DNA of 64,000 bases from Anisodus tanguticus (Eukaryota > Streptophyta > Magnoliopsida > Solanales > Solanaceae), in assembly GCA_034509755.1 (NCBI GenBank), contig CM067555.1:45776255-45840254 (forward strand), written 5' to 3'. A model generated the notes under the pieces. The model had not been told where the DNA came from. It was given only the letters and a program-made list of their open reading frames with translations, and did no database searches. The position numbers were made by a program, and so were the translations under genes. Shown piece after piece: positions 21,358 to 34,316 of the stretch; within the stretch, counting starts at the first letter, position 1; each line of letters begins with the position of its first letter.

Positions 21358-24300
21358 ATGTCTAAGAACAATTTTCATCCTGCCCTCATGGTTTCTAACA
21401 TCAAGAACAACATCCCTATTGTTCTTAGATGGAAAACGTCCAATATGCGACATGGGCAGAATTATTTAAAATTCACGCTCTCTCCCATCAAGTCATCCAT
21501 CACATAATTCCTCCCGCTACCCCTATTCCCTAGGGGTGAGCACGGGTACAGGGTACCCAGATACCCGACCGGAACCGACACTAACGGGTAGGTTCCGGAT
21601 AGATATATTATAATAACGGGTAGGGTCCGGGTAGTAAAATTAGGAACCGATCAATGTCGGGTCCGGTTCCGGTTCCGGCAAATAGAGACAGGGTACCCGG
21701 ACCCGGAACCGATACCCGGAATCTATAAAATATTAAATATTTTTACTTTTTTGAGAAACACTTGGACCACTTTTAAATTTCTCCAAAATTGTTTGTTGCA
21801 CGCCCGCACATTGATTTTCCCCACCCCAAGACGCAAATATTTCAGCTTTTTCAACCCTTTATTCTAGAATGCTCTTTGTGCCCTAAGAGAAAACACCCAA
21901 AACTCTCTCAATAACAATGGCATTTTAGCTACACCACCGAGCTTTATCGTCGTCGTTGTTGAAGCTTTCTCTCAGGTACTTTCATCGTTGTCGTCGTTGA
22001 AGCTTCACCTTTGCCTCTTTCTCTCCCTTGGTTGTGTTCACGTCGTTCCTAAAATGCATATGGGTTCATATCTAACTCTTCAATTTCTTTTTAATATCCT
22101 ATGATTCTGTTCTATTTCAGGCGATACTCATCTTCAATTTGTATTACTTTTTGATTTGAAATGTAAATCTAATTTTAAAATTTATGTATATTTTTGTAGC
22201 TGTGAAGATGAAATTTAGGGATTTACTAGTATAATAAAGCTTTTCTTTTGTATCGAAGAGCTTATGAACACGAAAATAAGTTTAATTCAGATATTTCCAA
22301 ATTTATTTTAAAATCAACACGTTCAATTAATTGAGTGTCAAATTTGGCTTACAATTTTAGGTTTTGGTTACATAATTAGCTTTTCTACAATGAATAAGTT
22401 TTCTAAAACTTCTTATAAGGGTACTAAAAACTCCGATTGCAGGCTAAAAAACTACTGGATGAAATTATTTTAGAACTCTTTTTGATTCTCATAGGCTAAA
22501 GAATTGTTGCTTAGTCTGTGTTTTTTTATTTACAGGGTACCCGGGAACCTACCCGGACCCTGCGGGTCCGGTAGGTTCCGGGTAATGATTGCTACGGGTA
22601 GGTTCCGGGTAGTAAATTTAGGAACCGATCTTTTATCGGGTAGGGTCCGGGTAGTTAAAAAATGTTAGGGTACCCGGACCCGCTCACCCCTACTATTCCC
22701 GCGGAGGATCCTCAGTTATGGATTACTCTTGATGCTACAGTTCTCTAGTGGATTTATTCCACTATTTCGGTTGACCTCTTACAGACGATCATTGAGCTAG
22801 ACACTACGGCTATGGCTACATGTAATAGATTGTGAGACATATTCCAAGATAACCAACATTCACGTATTGTCACACTCGAGCAGGAATTCTCTCAAGTTCG
22901 CATGGAAGAATTTCCAAACGTATCTGCATATTGCAAAAACTCAAGGAGTTGGCCGACCAACTCCGTAACGTTGGAGCACCTGTGACAAATAATCGTCTGG
23001 TTCTACAATTGGTTGCCGGCCTTTCGAGGCCTATAATGGTGTGGGAACTCTCCTTTGTCAAAGCAATCCACTTCCCATTTTTTATCAAGCCCGCTCCATG
23101 CTTACTTTGGAAGAAGCCGGTTTGGCTATGAAGGCGACTATCGGAGCAAGCCTTGTAGTCATGTTGACGTCCTCCACAAATTCTTTGGGTTTTGTTGATA
23201 ATTCGGGCCAAAACCGTGTTCATGGTGGCGGAAAAAATAATTATAAGAATAATGGCAAAAACCGCGGGGGCAAACGCGGCGGTTCCGATGGACAACAATC
23301 CGGCAATGGGCCCCGTCCAGTCAGCAATGAGCCACCTCCCTACTGGTCCCAACTATGGGGCCCATGGCAGTGGGGCTGGGGAAATGGGCCGTGGCCCAAC
23401 AACCCCTATTTTCCAGGGCCTTCCAACGAGCAGTGGGCTGGACAACCCTAATTCAGGCACAACAATCAGCCTTCATCTTCTCGGTTCAGCACTGGGCTGG
23501 GGCAGCATGGTGGATTGCTTGGGCCTCGGCCCACATAAGTATTCTCGGCAGTGGGCCCCACACCTACTCACATCGACATTGAGGCCGCAATGCACACGCT
23601 TGAGTTGACGCAATCGGATCCGAATTGGTACATGGACACCGGCGCGACGAAACACATGACTTCCGATCAAGGCACTCTCTCGTCTTATTCCAATTTGAGC
23701 AACCCTCGTGGTATAATTGTCGGTAATGGTAACTCTATTCCAATTCAGGATTATGGTCATAAAACTTTGTCTCTCCCCAATCCACTCCTTATCTTGAAAA
23801 ATACTTTACATGCCCCCAAATTGATTTAAAACTTAGTGTATGTCCGAAAGTTCACCACTGACAATTCTATTTCTGTTGAATTTGATCATTTTGGTTTCTC
23901 TGTGAAGGATTTCAAGACGGGGAGTTCTCTCATGAAGTGTGATAGTAGGGGAGATCTTTATCATATTATACCCGATTTTAGTCCATCGAGTCCAGCCTTG
24001 CCGTCAGCGTTTGCAGCCCTTGCTCCTTCCTTGTGGCATGCTCGGCTTGGTCATCCGAGATCTTCTATTTTGTCGTCATTACATAAAAATAATTTTATTT
24101 CATGTAAGGGTACGAATAGTACTCCAAATTGTCAGTCTTGTTCGTTAGGAAAAATTGTTAGGTTGCCATTTGTAGAACTCAAATTCTCATACTTTAATGC
24201 CATTTGATATTATTCATAGCGACTTATGGACGTCTCCTGTTCTTAGTTCTTTGGGTCATCGGTATTATGTTATATTTTTGGATTATTATTCTAAGTTTTT

Positions 24301-26772
24301 ATGGACGTTTCCGATTGCGAATAAATCTCAAGTGTTTTCCGTCTTCTTAAACTTTAGAGCGTTCATTAGAACCCAATTCGAATGAGAAATAAAAAATATT
24401 CAGTGTGATAATGGCAAAGAATGTGACAATGGGGTGTTTCGGGAATTCAGTGCTAATAATGGGATCGATTTTCGTTTTTCTTGTCCTCATACGTCTTCAC
24501 AAAATGAAAAAGTCGAACGCAAAATTCGTTCCATAAATAACTTGTCCGCACTCTCTTAATTCATGCGTCTGTACCCCCATATTTTTGGCATCATGCTCTT
24601 CAAATGACTACATATCTCCTTAACATAATTACTTCCAAAGGTCTGACATATTCTTCACCCCTTCAAATTTTATATAATAAGACTCCTTCTTATTCTCATC
24701 TTCGGGTTTTTAGGTGCTTGTGTTATCCGTTATTCTCGTCCACCACAATTAACAAACTTCAGGCCCGGTCTACTCCGTGTGTGTTTTTGGGTTTTCCGTC
24801 TAATCATCGTGGTTACAAATGCTTTGATTTATCCTTCAAGAAAATCATCATTAATCGCCATGTAATTTTTGATGAAACCCAATTTCCATTTACTAAAGTT
24901 CATACTCCCGAGCCTAGTTCGTATAATTTTTTGGATGATGGTATATCCCCGTATATTACTCACCATTTTTCGGACATGTCCCGCACCCAAAATTTTCCAG
25001 CGGGCCCATTGCTCGCTGGCCACACTAGTCCAGTTCCAACGCCTGATTACCTGTCTTGGGCCAGCGGGCCCACTGCCTGCTGGCTAGTCCATCCCGGGCC
25101 TAGAAAATTTCCAAAATCCACCCACTTCTTCCTCAAGTCATAGACCGGTCACTCGTAGTCAGCGGGGTATTTTTAAACCAAAGAGACATTTTAATTTAAA
25201 TTCTAATGTTCTTAAATCACCCTTACCCCATACTCCTGTGTCTGCATTAAATGACCCAAATTGGAAAATTGCTATGACCGATGAATATAATACTCTTATT
25301 GATAATAAGACGTGGGAGTTGGTGCCCCATCCTTCTGGTATTAATATTATTAGGTCTATGTGGATTTTTGCTCACAAGGAAAATTAAGATGGTTCATTTG
25401 CACGACATAAGACGCGGTTTGTGGGTGATGGTAAGACGCAACAGGTTGGGGTGGATTGTGGTGAGACATTTAGTTCGGTGGTCAAGCCAGGCTACCATTC
25501 ACACTGTACTCAGCTTAGCTCTTTCGAAAGTATGGCCTATTCATCAGTTAGATGTAAAGAATGCTTTCCTACATGGTGATCTCAAAGAGACAGTTTATAT
25601 GCATCAACCATTGGGATTCAGGGATCCCAAACATCCTCATCATGTCTGTTTGTTGAAGAAGTCCTTATATGGGCTTAAGTAGTCTCCACGGGCCTGATAT
25701 AAAGGTTTGCTGACTATGTTTCGACTATTGGGTTCACTCACAGCAGGTCAGATAATTCCTTGTTCATCTACCGTCGTGGTTCGTCCTTGGCCTACATTCT
25801 GTTGTATGTGGATGATATCATATTGACTACCTCTATAAATGCCTTACACCAGTCTATCATGACCATGCTCAGCTCTGAGTTTGCTATGAAAGACTTAGGG
25901 CCCTTGAGTTACTTTTTGGGGATTGCCGTCACTCGTCATTTCGATAGATTGTTCTTGTCTCAACGGAAGTATGCAATTGAGATCATCGAGAGGGCTGGGA
26001 TGTCATCCTATAAGTCCACTTCCACTCCAGTTGATACAAAGTCCAAGCTCAGTGCCGCGGCCGACATACCATACGAAGATCCGACCGCTATCGCAACCTT
26101 GCAGGGGCCCTTCAATTTCTTACCTTTACGAGACCGGATATTACATATGCTGTCCAACATGTGTGTTTGTTCATGCATGATCCCATAATTGAGCAAATGA
26201 ATGCACTCAAACACATCATTCGGTATATTCAAGGTACACTTGACTATGACTTGCATTTATATCCTTCCTTGATGTCCACACTTGTCTCGTATACATATGT
26301 TAATTGGGGTGGTTGTCTCGACACCAGACGGTCTACGTCATACTATTGTATGTTTCTTGGCAACAACTTGGTCTCCTGGTCTGCAAAGCGTCAGCCGACT
26401 CTATCCCGCTCAAGTGTCGAGGCTGAATATCGAGGGGTAGCTAATGTGGTCTCGGAATCATGTTGGTTACGTAATTTGCTTTTAGAGCTTCATTGTCCCA
26501 TTCAGAAGGCAACCTTGGTTTATTGTGATAATATTAGTGCCATCTACCTTTCTGGTAATCCGGTTCAGCACCAACGCACTAAGCATATCAAAATGAACAT
26601 TCACTTTGTCTGTGAAAAGGTTGCTCGTGGTCAAGTTCGCGTATGCCATGTCCCGTCGAGATATCAAATTGTAGACATCTTTACGAAGGGTCTTCCCGTA
26701 GTCCTTTTTGAATATTTTAGGGACAGTCTCAGCGTTCGAAGACCGCCCACTATGACTGCGGGTGTGTGTTAA
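21358..26772 (+). pseudogene. copia gag-pol of element C
   Basis: Gag starts at 21358 (MSKNNFHPALM), is split by the MITE, and resumes at 22701 (QLWITLDATVL in the original frame), ending in a Gly/Asn-rich tail. Protease keeps an intact MDTGATKHMTS at 23631. Integrase has LWHARLGHPRSS, CQSCSLGK, IIHSDLW, QCDNGKE and SSQNEKVERKIR. RT has [18 protein letters not shown] VWPIHQLDVKNAFLHGDL and [10 protein letters not shown] (about 25801). RNase H (SVEAEYRGVANVVSESCW, TKHIKMNIHFVCEKV, DIFTKGLP) ends with a stop at 26772, just inside the LTR start. Several frameshifts and stops (for example 25387, 25680) inactivate it. Confidence 0.9.
21531..22692. mobile_element. hAT-type MITE 1, 1162 bp, in copia gag
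   Basis: A perfect 8-bp duplication, CTATTCCC, lies at 21523-21530 and 22693-22700. The inverted ends begin TAGGGGTGAGC. Both terminal 150-200 bp consist of GGGTACCC, ACCCGG and GGTTCCGG words. The middle is AT-rich and lacks a transposase frame. Excision plus one duplication restores the gag codons, which proves it landed in the copia copy. Confidence 0.93.
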
Positions 26773-27103
26773 ACAAGGTATATACCCGTGATATACACTT
26801 GGTATACATAATGTATATCACGGGTCCTTTAGGAATGTCACGGGCAGACCAGCCCATCTCAGGATTGGCCCATCAGCCCATCACGGGCAGGGCAGTATAT
26901 TATGGGTGTATATTAATGTAATATTATAGTGTAAAGGTTACCTTAATTAGACTTGTACACTTACCATAATTGTATATTTAGTATCCAAGTAGAATAAGGT
27001 TTTAGGAGTAGAATAGGAATATGATTCTCCTATTATGAAAATATGTAACTTGTATATATAGCCTTTCAATTAATGAAAATAATCAAGGGGATTATTTCTT
27101 TCA
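26767..27103 (+). repeat. right LTR of copia C
   Basis: Starts TGTTAAACAAGG, ends GGATTATTTCTTTCA, 337 bp. It contains the GTGATATACAC inverted motif also found in the LTR at 1633-2006. Confidence 0.85.
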
Positions 27104-28855
27104 ATCACCAAAACAACGGCGCCTGGAGTTTACAATAACCCTCATCCACTTGAACAACCAAGATCAACTTGTCCAAAAAAGGGACGTCGCAGAATACCCG
27201 AAAGCATTTTTCCACCAATGTTGTGCTTTATTTAAGAGTAGAATAGACACTTGTAGCTCTCCAAATCCAACCAAGACATGGTTCAATTAATTGCTTGAAA
27301 CCATCCTTGTTTGAATTGAATTTGAACTTCACGCGTACAACCAACTTCTCCTTTCTCCAAGTTTATTCCATATGTTCAATTATGATAATGTTTTCATGTC
27401 TTGAACTCATGTTTTGTAGAATTGAATTATTCTTATCCCACTTCTTCAAGGTTTTCTTTTGTGTGCATGAAACAACTTCTTCTTAGTAGACCAAATAGTC
27501 CCCAGCTCTTGTCCAAAGGACCTGGTTCTCTCAGCAATCCTGAGTCTGTGTTGCCAGCTTCACCAAATCCTTTTGGAGTTCTGTTAAGGACCTGATTCTT
27601 GCACATCTTTGTTCATTCTTTCTTGTACATAGATTGTCATTTGTGCAGTATTTGTAATCATCAAAATTCCATAATATCAAGAATTAATATTGAGATCATG
27701 GCAGCTCAACAATTACCGACAACTTTTTCACCGGATAAAATTCTTAGTGAAGCATGTGTAGAAGCTTTATCATTCCCAATAATAGATTGATTATCACCTT
27801 GTAACACCTTATCACCTTAATCTCCATTAGTTTCATTAGGATATTCATTAGCATTTTGTACATTCATAGCATTTGCCAGATGCGACACCCTTCTTCATTA
27901 TAGCCTTGCAAACAACAATATTTTCAATACTTAGGCATATGATCGTATTTAAGATGAAAAGGTCATCCCCAAGAGACTAGAAGTTATAGAAATATACCAT
28001 TCAAAATTAGATGTGATTTCTTTGGATCATTCTCTCTAACGCGAGGAGTTCTCCACGAACTTAATTAGGATGGGAAAATGTGAAGAACTAGAGATCACAT
28101 ATACAAATGACGTCCAAATTTGGCATTCTCATATGAAGCAAATAAAAGAAACTCAAAATTAATCACGAGTCAAAATCGTCATATTAATTATACATAGAAC
28201 AACTGTTTTAAAATGTGGATTGCTGCCACCACAATTTTGATAAATTGTCGTATTAAAACCTCTTAATTTTCATAAATTTTAGTAGCGCGCTGATGGTGGA
28301 TAGAAGGAGCAATTGGTCAATTAGGAGATAACAAGGTTCAACGAGTTAAGGAGATAGAGGTCTTTGTCCCATATTTTATGTTTTTTTCTCCTTTTTTATT
28401 TTTCTAATTTAAAAAATGACTTGCGATAAAATAGAATTACCACTAAATTTAAAATTGAAACAAATAAAAAAATTAAAAATAGAAAACAACAAATAATTAG
28501 ATCTAAAAAATAAATATAATATTACATCTATCTCATTTTATTAGGAACACTTTCCTTTGTTATTTGTCCTAAAAAATAACATCATTCTATATTAAAAAAG
28601 ATTTAACTTTAAACGATTTATCCTATTCTAATGAGATAATTTAAATGTAGTATAAATATTTATGACTTGTTTTAAGCCATAAGTTTTAAATTCTTTTATT
28701 CTCTCTCAAATTACCCCAAGTAATTGGGAAATTGAAGTAAATAATATAATGAAATAGCAAATTGCAGTAAGAAATCCAAAATATTTATTAAACTCCTATT
28801 ATCTATATTTAGACATCTTTCCTTTATAATAACAAAAGCAACAATAATAACACTA
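27104..28855. other. CACTA interior, unassigned, AT-rich
   Basis: The first 700 bp (to about 27800) have an LTR/leader-like character without recognisable coding domains. The remainder is AT-rich with only short frames. I see no transposase. Confidence 0.45.
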
Positions 28856-28899
28856 TAATAATAATAATAATAATAATAATATTAATAATAATAATAATA
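28856..28899 (+). repeat. (AAT)n microsatellite
   Basis: About fourteen near-perfect AAT units, at the inner edge of the right CACTA subterminal region. Confidence 0.9.
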
Positions 28900-28904
28900 G
28901 AAGT

Positions 28905-29285
28905 TGCTAGAAATTAGTAGGGATATGACTAGCTAAAGAAAATAATTAGAACTCTAGATAAAACTTAACTATAGAGTTTGCGGAAAACTTTCCTACCTAC
29001 CTATCAATTTGCTAGGAAACTTCCCTAGCTAAAACAGAGCTAGAGATTAGCTACGACTGTATCCCTAGCTAAACCATAATCTTGGAGGGGAAAAAATTAG
29101 CGCCAAATTTCATGTCCCGCAAAATATTAGCTAGAGATTTCGCTAGGAAAAGGTCCTAGCTGTATTAGCTAGGATTGTCCATAGCTAATTCCTAGCTATC
29201 ATTTGACTAAATTCTCAAATGCTAATGATGTAAATTAGCTAGGAATCTGAGTTCTCTAACTAAAATCTGTAGCTAGTAGCATGTT
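28905..29285. repeat. right subterminal repeats of CACTA element
   Basis: About fifteen copies of TAGCTAGG/CCTAGCTAA-type words in both orientations mirror the left subterminal zone. Confidence 0.85.
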
Positions 29286-29456
29286 CTTTTGTAGTGATTT
29301 TACCCCTATGTGAGACTCCCGACACGAACTCGATTTAATCGAACTCTATAAGTACGAAACACCATCTAGAAACAAAAAAAAATCATTAAACTAAGATGAT
29401 TGACATTAATGGCCAAGGAATATGATTGCGACGTTTTACAGGTGCTCATAGAAGGT

Positions 29457-29475
29457 GGGGTGGGGGTGGGTGGGG
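29457..29475 (+). other. perfect G-quadruplex motif
   Basis: GGGGTGGGGGTGGGTGGGG: four G runs separated by single T bases, the most stable loop arrangement known. It lies in the 426-bp gap between the CACTA element and copia D, which otherwise shows no feature. Confidence 0.85.
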
Positions 29476-29722
29476 TGAATAGTACTATAAATTGCCACAT
29501 ACTTTTTGGTTTGTTTCCAAACTTCTATTTTCATTTCATAATTGACTTGAGTATTGAAATTTGACTACTTAAGTCTTCATGTAAAAATTTGTATAGTTAG
29601 GAAATAGCAAAGGACTTATTTTGAGGAATTGACCCTATATCGGAATAGTATGTTAGAATTTTTTGTGGTTGATAATGTCATTGTTGTTAGCATATTGAGG
29701 AAATGAGCTGTTATGTTATTAT

Positions 29723-29960
29723 TGTAAGAATAATATTTTCCTAACTTATTCCTCCACAATAATGTGGTTAATATACAAAATTACACCATAAAGGTTATGA
29801 GAAGATCATGCCTAAACATCTCCTTAATAATTGTGATAAGATTACCTATGATTGCCAATCTACCTATTCAATGTTTTACATGCTACCATATATACAAGAT
29901 ATTAATTGATTACAATGCTAATAATTATTAATATCAATATCACTAATTATTATTCTATCA
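29723..29960 (-). repeat. 3' LTR of copia D
   Basis: 238 bp, preceded on the minus strand by the purine tract CTGCGGGGGAA at 29961-29971. The RNase H stop codon overlaps the LTR start. Confidence 0.9.
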
Positions 29961-32900
29961 TTCCCCCGCAGTTGAAGCGAGAGGCAGATGAATGCTGAGA
30001 CTGTCCCGAAAATCTTCAAATAATATTAGCGGAAGACCTTTGGTAAATATATCTGCAATTTGATGGCGCGAGGGGACATGCAACACCCGCACTTGACCGC
30101 GGGACACCTTTTCACGGATAAAGTGGATATCCAGCTCAATATGTTTTGTGAGTTGGTGATTTACTGGATTACCGGACATGTAGATAGCACTAATGTTATC
30201 ACAATACACCAAAGTGGCTTTCGGAATCGGGCAATGAAGCTCAAGGAGAAGATTGCGAAGCCAACAAGATTCAGATACAATATTAGCAACACCCCTGTAT
30301 TCTGCTTCGGCACTTGATATGGATAATGTGGCTTGTCTTTTTGAGGACCAAGAGACCAAGTTATCACCAAGAAAAATACCATAACCGGAGGTGGATCATC
30401 GCGTGTCTGGGCAGCCTCCCAGTCTGTATCTATGTAGGAGACTAGTGTGGATGTGGACAATGGATACAAGTGTAGACCGTATGCGAGAGTACCCTGTATA
30501 TAACGCACAATGCACTTTAGAGCATGCATATACTCATCCATCGGATTATGCATAAATAAGCACACTTGTTGCACAACATACGCAATATCTGATCTGGTGA
30601 AAGTTAGATACTGCAGTGCTTCTGCCAGGTTGTGGTAGAGTGTTGGGTCGGCAAAAGGCTTGCCTGAAGATGCACTCATTTTGATTTAGTGTCCACCGGA
30701 GTTGCGGATGGTTTATAGTAGGACATGCCAGTTCGTTCCACAATCTCTGTTGCATACTTCTTTTGGGAGAGAAACAAACCACTTGCATGTCATGTCACTG
30801 CTATGCCAAAAAAATAATGTAATGGACCTAGGTCCTTCATTGCAAATTCGGAGCCAAGCTGTGACATGATGTTATTTCGAAGAGCATCTGATGAGGTAGT
30901 TAGTATAATGTCATCCACATATAGGAGAAGATAAGAAAAATTATTATCCTAGCGATAAATAAACAGAGAGTGATCGGAACGGCTGTTTGAAAAACCAATC
31001 TTTGAAACAAAATCCGCAAACCGTTTATACCATGCCCTGGAGCTTGCTTCAGACCATATAATGACTTTTTGAGCAGGCAAACATGGTTAGGGTATGTAGA
31101 GTCTCTATACCCCAACGGTTGATACATGTATACCGTCTCATTTAGTTCACCGTGAAGGAAAGTATTCTTAACATCTAATTGATGAAGTTTCGAACCTTTT
31201 GAAATAGCCAAGCTAAGTACTGTCCTGATAGTTGCTGGCTTAACTACTGGACTGAATATCTCATCGCAATCCACGCCAACACGTTGTGTTTTTCCATCAC
31301 CTACAAGACGGGCTTCACTCAAAAGAACCATCAGAGTTTTCTTTGTGACTAAAAATCCACATAGACCGAATTATATTAGCATGAGGTAGACGAGGTACCA
31401 AATCCCACGTCCTATTTTTAATAAGAGCATTAAATTCATCGTCCATAGCCAGTTTCCAATTCGGGTCATGAAGAGCAGTCATAGGATTACAGGGTAATAG
31501 TGTTTTGAGATTTGGGTATGTAGGCTATATTTGGTGTTGGGCTTGTGAATGCCGTGTTGGCTGCTGGTTATGGGTCGGTTAGCAGAACTATCGGGCTGGT
31601 TGGGGGTTGACAGGCCTTGGCCCAAGCCACTGTCCAGTTATGGTACCGAAATAGTGGGCTGGGCCACTGATATTGGAACACGGACTGGATTTGTTTCGGG
31701 CCTTGGAACTGGAGGCCCGGTTCTGCTGGACCGATTGGTCTTGTGGCTGGGCCACTGTTTCGGGTCCCAGTTGGCCCAAATTTCCGTCGGTACCTGAAAC
31801 AGTAGGTGGTGAAGGAAAAAAATTTGGGTTAAGTACGGGGGTCGGCTATCATCTAGGAAATCATATGTGTGGGGTCCAGATATGTGTATTTTGGCAAATG
31901 GGAAACTCGTTTCATCAAAAATTACATGATGACTTATTATTATTTTATTTAAAGATAAGTTGAAACATTTTTAACCGCGATGATTTGACGGATAGCCTAA
32001 GAAAACACACGGAGTGGACCGGGGTTGAAGTTTGGTGATTATAGTTGATGGAAAGAGATGATAGCATAGACACCCGAAGACCCGTAAATGTAAGTAAGAC
32101 AGATCTCGTAGGTAAATGATTTTTAGTGGAGCTTGGTAAGACAAGTTCTTTTGATGGAGAATGTTTAATAAGTATGTGGCCATTTGTAGTGCATGGTGCC
32201 AAAATGAGGGCGGTAGATTGGCATGGACAAGGGATGTTCGAACAATATTGTTGATGGTTCGTATTTTGCGTTCCGCCTTCCCATTTTGGGAGGATGTGTG
32301 TGGACATGAAAGACGAAAATTTAAACCATTAGTATTGCAAAAATTCCAAAATTTTGTATTATCAAACTCCCTACCATTATCACACTGCATATTCTTGATT
32401 TCCCATTCAAAATGGTTTTTGAAGAAAGCTCTAAAATTTTAGAAAAGTGGAGAACACTTGTGATTTTTGTGATAAGGGATATGTCCACAAAAATTTAAAG
32501 TAATCATCTAACAGAAGCGAATAATATCTATGGCCCGAATAGCTCAAAACAGGGGAAGTCTAGATGTCACAGTGGATAATATCAAACGACATTAATGTGA
32601 ATGAATTAGAAGAAACAAATGGCAATTTAACTTGTTTACCAAGCGGGCAAGAATGACATTTATTTAACTGTTGAGTACATGAAATAAATTTATTTTGCTT
32701 TAGGGAGGCTAAAACAGGTGCCCCCGGATGACCCAACCTTTCATGCCAGAAGAAAGAGGTTAATTATGCAAAAGAAAATGGTAACTTGGACTGTTGGATA
32801 GGTGATGTTATTGGATAGAGCTCGCTTTGGCTATCACATCTCATGATAAGCTTCCCCGTATGAAAATCCTTCATGGAAAATTCAAAAGGGTAAAAAACAA

Positions 32901-33448
32901 CAGATACCCAATTGCCAGTAGTAAACTTTCTAACACATACCAAGTTTTTAATTAATTTTGGAGCATGAAGGACATTTTTTTAAGGATAGTGGTGGGTTTG
33001 GTGGTGATAATTTAGTAGAACCATAACCCCGAATTGGAATAGCATGACCATTTCCGACAATTATACAATTTTCTTTGCTCAAATTAAAATAGGACGAGAG
33101 ATTACCTTGGGAGGACGTCATGTGGGATGTCGCTCCAGAGTCCATATACCAATTGGTTGCCTGGGCCCAAAATTGCCAGACCCAATATTATTTGGGTTGG
33201 CAGTAGCCAATCCAGTGAGTCGAAATTGAGGCCTAGCCCAATTGCCCGTTGGGTAGGGCCACGGTAGCACAACCCACGACCACTGCCAGGCTCACTGGGC
33301 TGGTCCGCCGCGGGGCTGCCACTACTGCTGGCTACGGTGGTAGTTCTGCCTGAGTTGCCGCCGCCACCACCGAAATTCTGGTGGCCTCCATTTTTATTAT
33401 TTTCGCGATTCCACCCCGATTTTTATTATCATTCTTTTCTTTTTGTCC
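29958..33448 (-). pseudogene. copia D pol (protease, integrase, RT, RNase H)
   Basis: Order on the minus strand: protease MDSGATSHMTSSQG (33145 down; DSGA is an acceptable variant of DTGA); integrase QCDNGREF, SCPHTSSQNGKAERKIR (32390-31971); [41 protein letters not shown] (31331-30900), with the YVDD region damaged (YMWMTLY at the end of that frame); RNase H SSAEAEYRGVANIVSESCWL, TKHIELDIHFIREKV, DIFTKGLP (30359-29958). Frameshifts separate most blocks. This copy cannot move by itself. Confidence 0.9.
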
Positions 33449-33454
33449 CCTATT

Positions 33455-34162
33455 TTATTGTGTGGGTTCAAAATGGATAGTACCTTCATTAGAGGGAGTA
33501 GCCATCATGGCGGAATTAGAGACGGTGGCAGCCTTCTTGGCAAATTCTGCCTCTTCAAGTATAAGCATCGAACGTGCTTGATAAAACAAAGGAAGAGTAT
33601 TGCTTTGTCGGATGAGTGTACCCACACCGCTACAGGCGTCGGTAAGGCCGACAACCATTTGTAAAACCAAGCTATTGTTGGTAACCGGCGAACCAACATT
33701 TTTGAGTTGATCCGACAAGACTTTAAGCCATTGATAATATGCCGACGCATTTGGAAAATCCTCCATATCAATGATGAAGAATTCTTGTTCTAAAGTAACG
33801 GCGCGGGAGTTTTTATTGTCTTGAAAAATATCCCGCAAACGATTCCAAGCCTCCATGGTTGTAGAATCAGGTTCCATTATTGTGTGTAATAAATCCGAAG
33901 ATATGGTGGCATAAATCCAAGAGAGAACTCTGGCATTAAGGGTTTCCCAGAGTTCTTTGTCATCAACGATTGTTAACTCCTTGTCTTTCCCATTTTCTGG
34001 CGGTATTATATGATGAATAACTCGGTGGGAACGACAACAAATCTTAAAAAGTTCCGCCCAAGTTGCATAGTGAACATTTTCCATTTCAAGAATAATGGAA
34101 ACATGTGTTTTAATATTTGAAATGGTAAGGGTTGGATGAAAATTAGTCTTGGAGTCAGACAT
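33455..34162 (-). CDS. copia D gag (open reading frame)
   Basis: A 235-codon uninterrupted frame starts at the ATG at 34162 (MSDSKTNFHPTLTISNI); the in-frame upstream codons run into the leader and LTR and are not expected to be coding. It shows the plant copia gag core: MENVHYATWAELFKI, LSWIYATISSDLLHTIMEPD, AVTLEQEFF, LSDQLKNVGSPVTNN, QARSMLILEEAEF. Gag forms the virus-like particle around element RNA. It stops at 33455 before the usual Gly-rich RNA-binding tail, which is in another frame. It may still be translatable, but the element lacks an intact pol. Confidence 0.75.
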   Translation of the reverse strand: MSDSKTNFHPTLTISNIKTHVSIILEMENVHYATWAELFKICCRSHRVIHHIIPPENGKDKELTIVDDKELWETLNARVLSWIYATISSDLLHTIMEPDSTTMEAWNRLRDIFQDNKNSRAVTLEQEFFIIDMEDFPNASAYYQWLKVLSDQLKNVGSPVTNNSLVLQMVVGLTDACSGVGTLIRQSNTLPLFYQARSMLILEEAEFAKKAATVSNSAMMATPSNEGTIHFEPTQ

Positions 34163-34302
34163 TGTTGATGAACTTGGAAAAAAAATAAGATGGACAACAA
34201 TGGAGGTAGAATAAAAAATGAACAAGAAAGAAGAATGGAAAATCGGCTGAAGAAGGGATGTTTGGCCAATTGGAGGGACTAATTTAGGGTAGGATCTTTT
34301 TA

Positions 34303-34316
34303 GTCTCTTGATACCA
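34303..34316 (-). other. primer binding site of copia D
   Basis: Reads TGGTATCAAGAGAC on the minus strand, adjoining the 5' LTR, identical to the site of copia C at 21196. Confidence 0.8.

Larger units (their letters stand above)
21041..27103 (+). mobile_element. copia element C, nested inside the CACTA element
   Basis: The right LTR (26767-27103) is complete at 337 bp; the left one is reduced to 155 bp. The internal region carries gag, protease, integrase, RT and RNase H in the standard copia order and is interrupted by a hAT MITE at 21531-22692. No 5-bp target duplication is visible, consistent with loss of the left end. It is the same family as element A at the left edge of the window. 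Confidence 0.88.
17916..29296. mobile_element. CACTA (En/Spm) transposon, 11.4 kb, with nested insertions
   Basis: The left end reads CACTACAAGAGAACATGC and the inverted right end CACTACAAAAGAACATGC (17 of 18 identical). The 3-bp target duplication ATT is present at both sides (17913-17915, 29297-29299), as CACTA elements make. Both ends carry dense subterminal TAGCTAGG/CCTAGCTAA words. No TNP2-like transposase is recognisable; the interior is occupied by LTR fragments and a nested copia element. The original was therefore much shorter, probably a non-autonomous or gutted copy. Confidence 0.88.
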
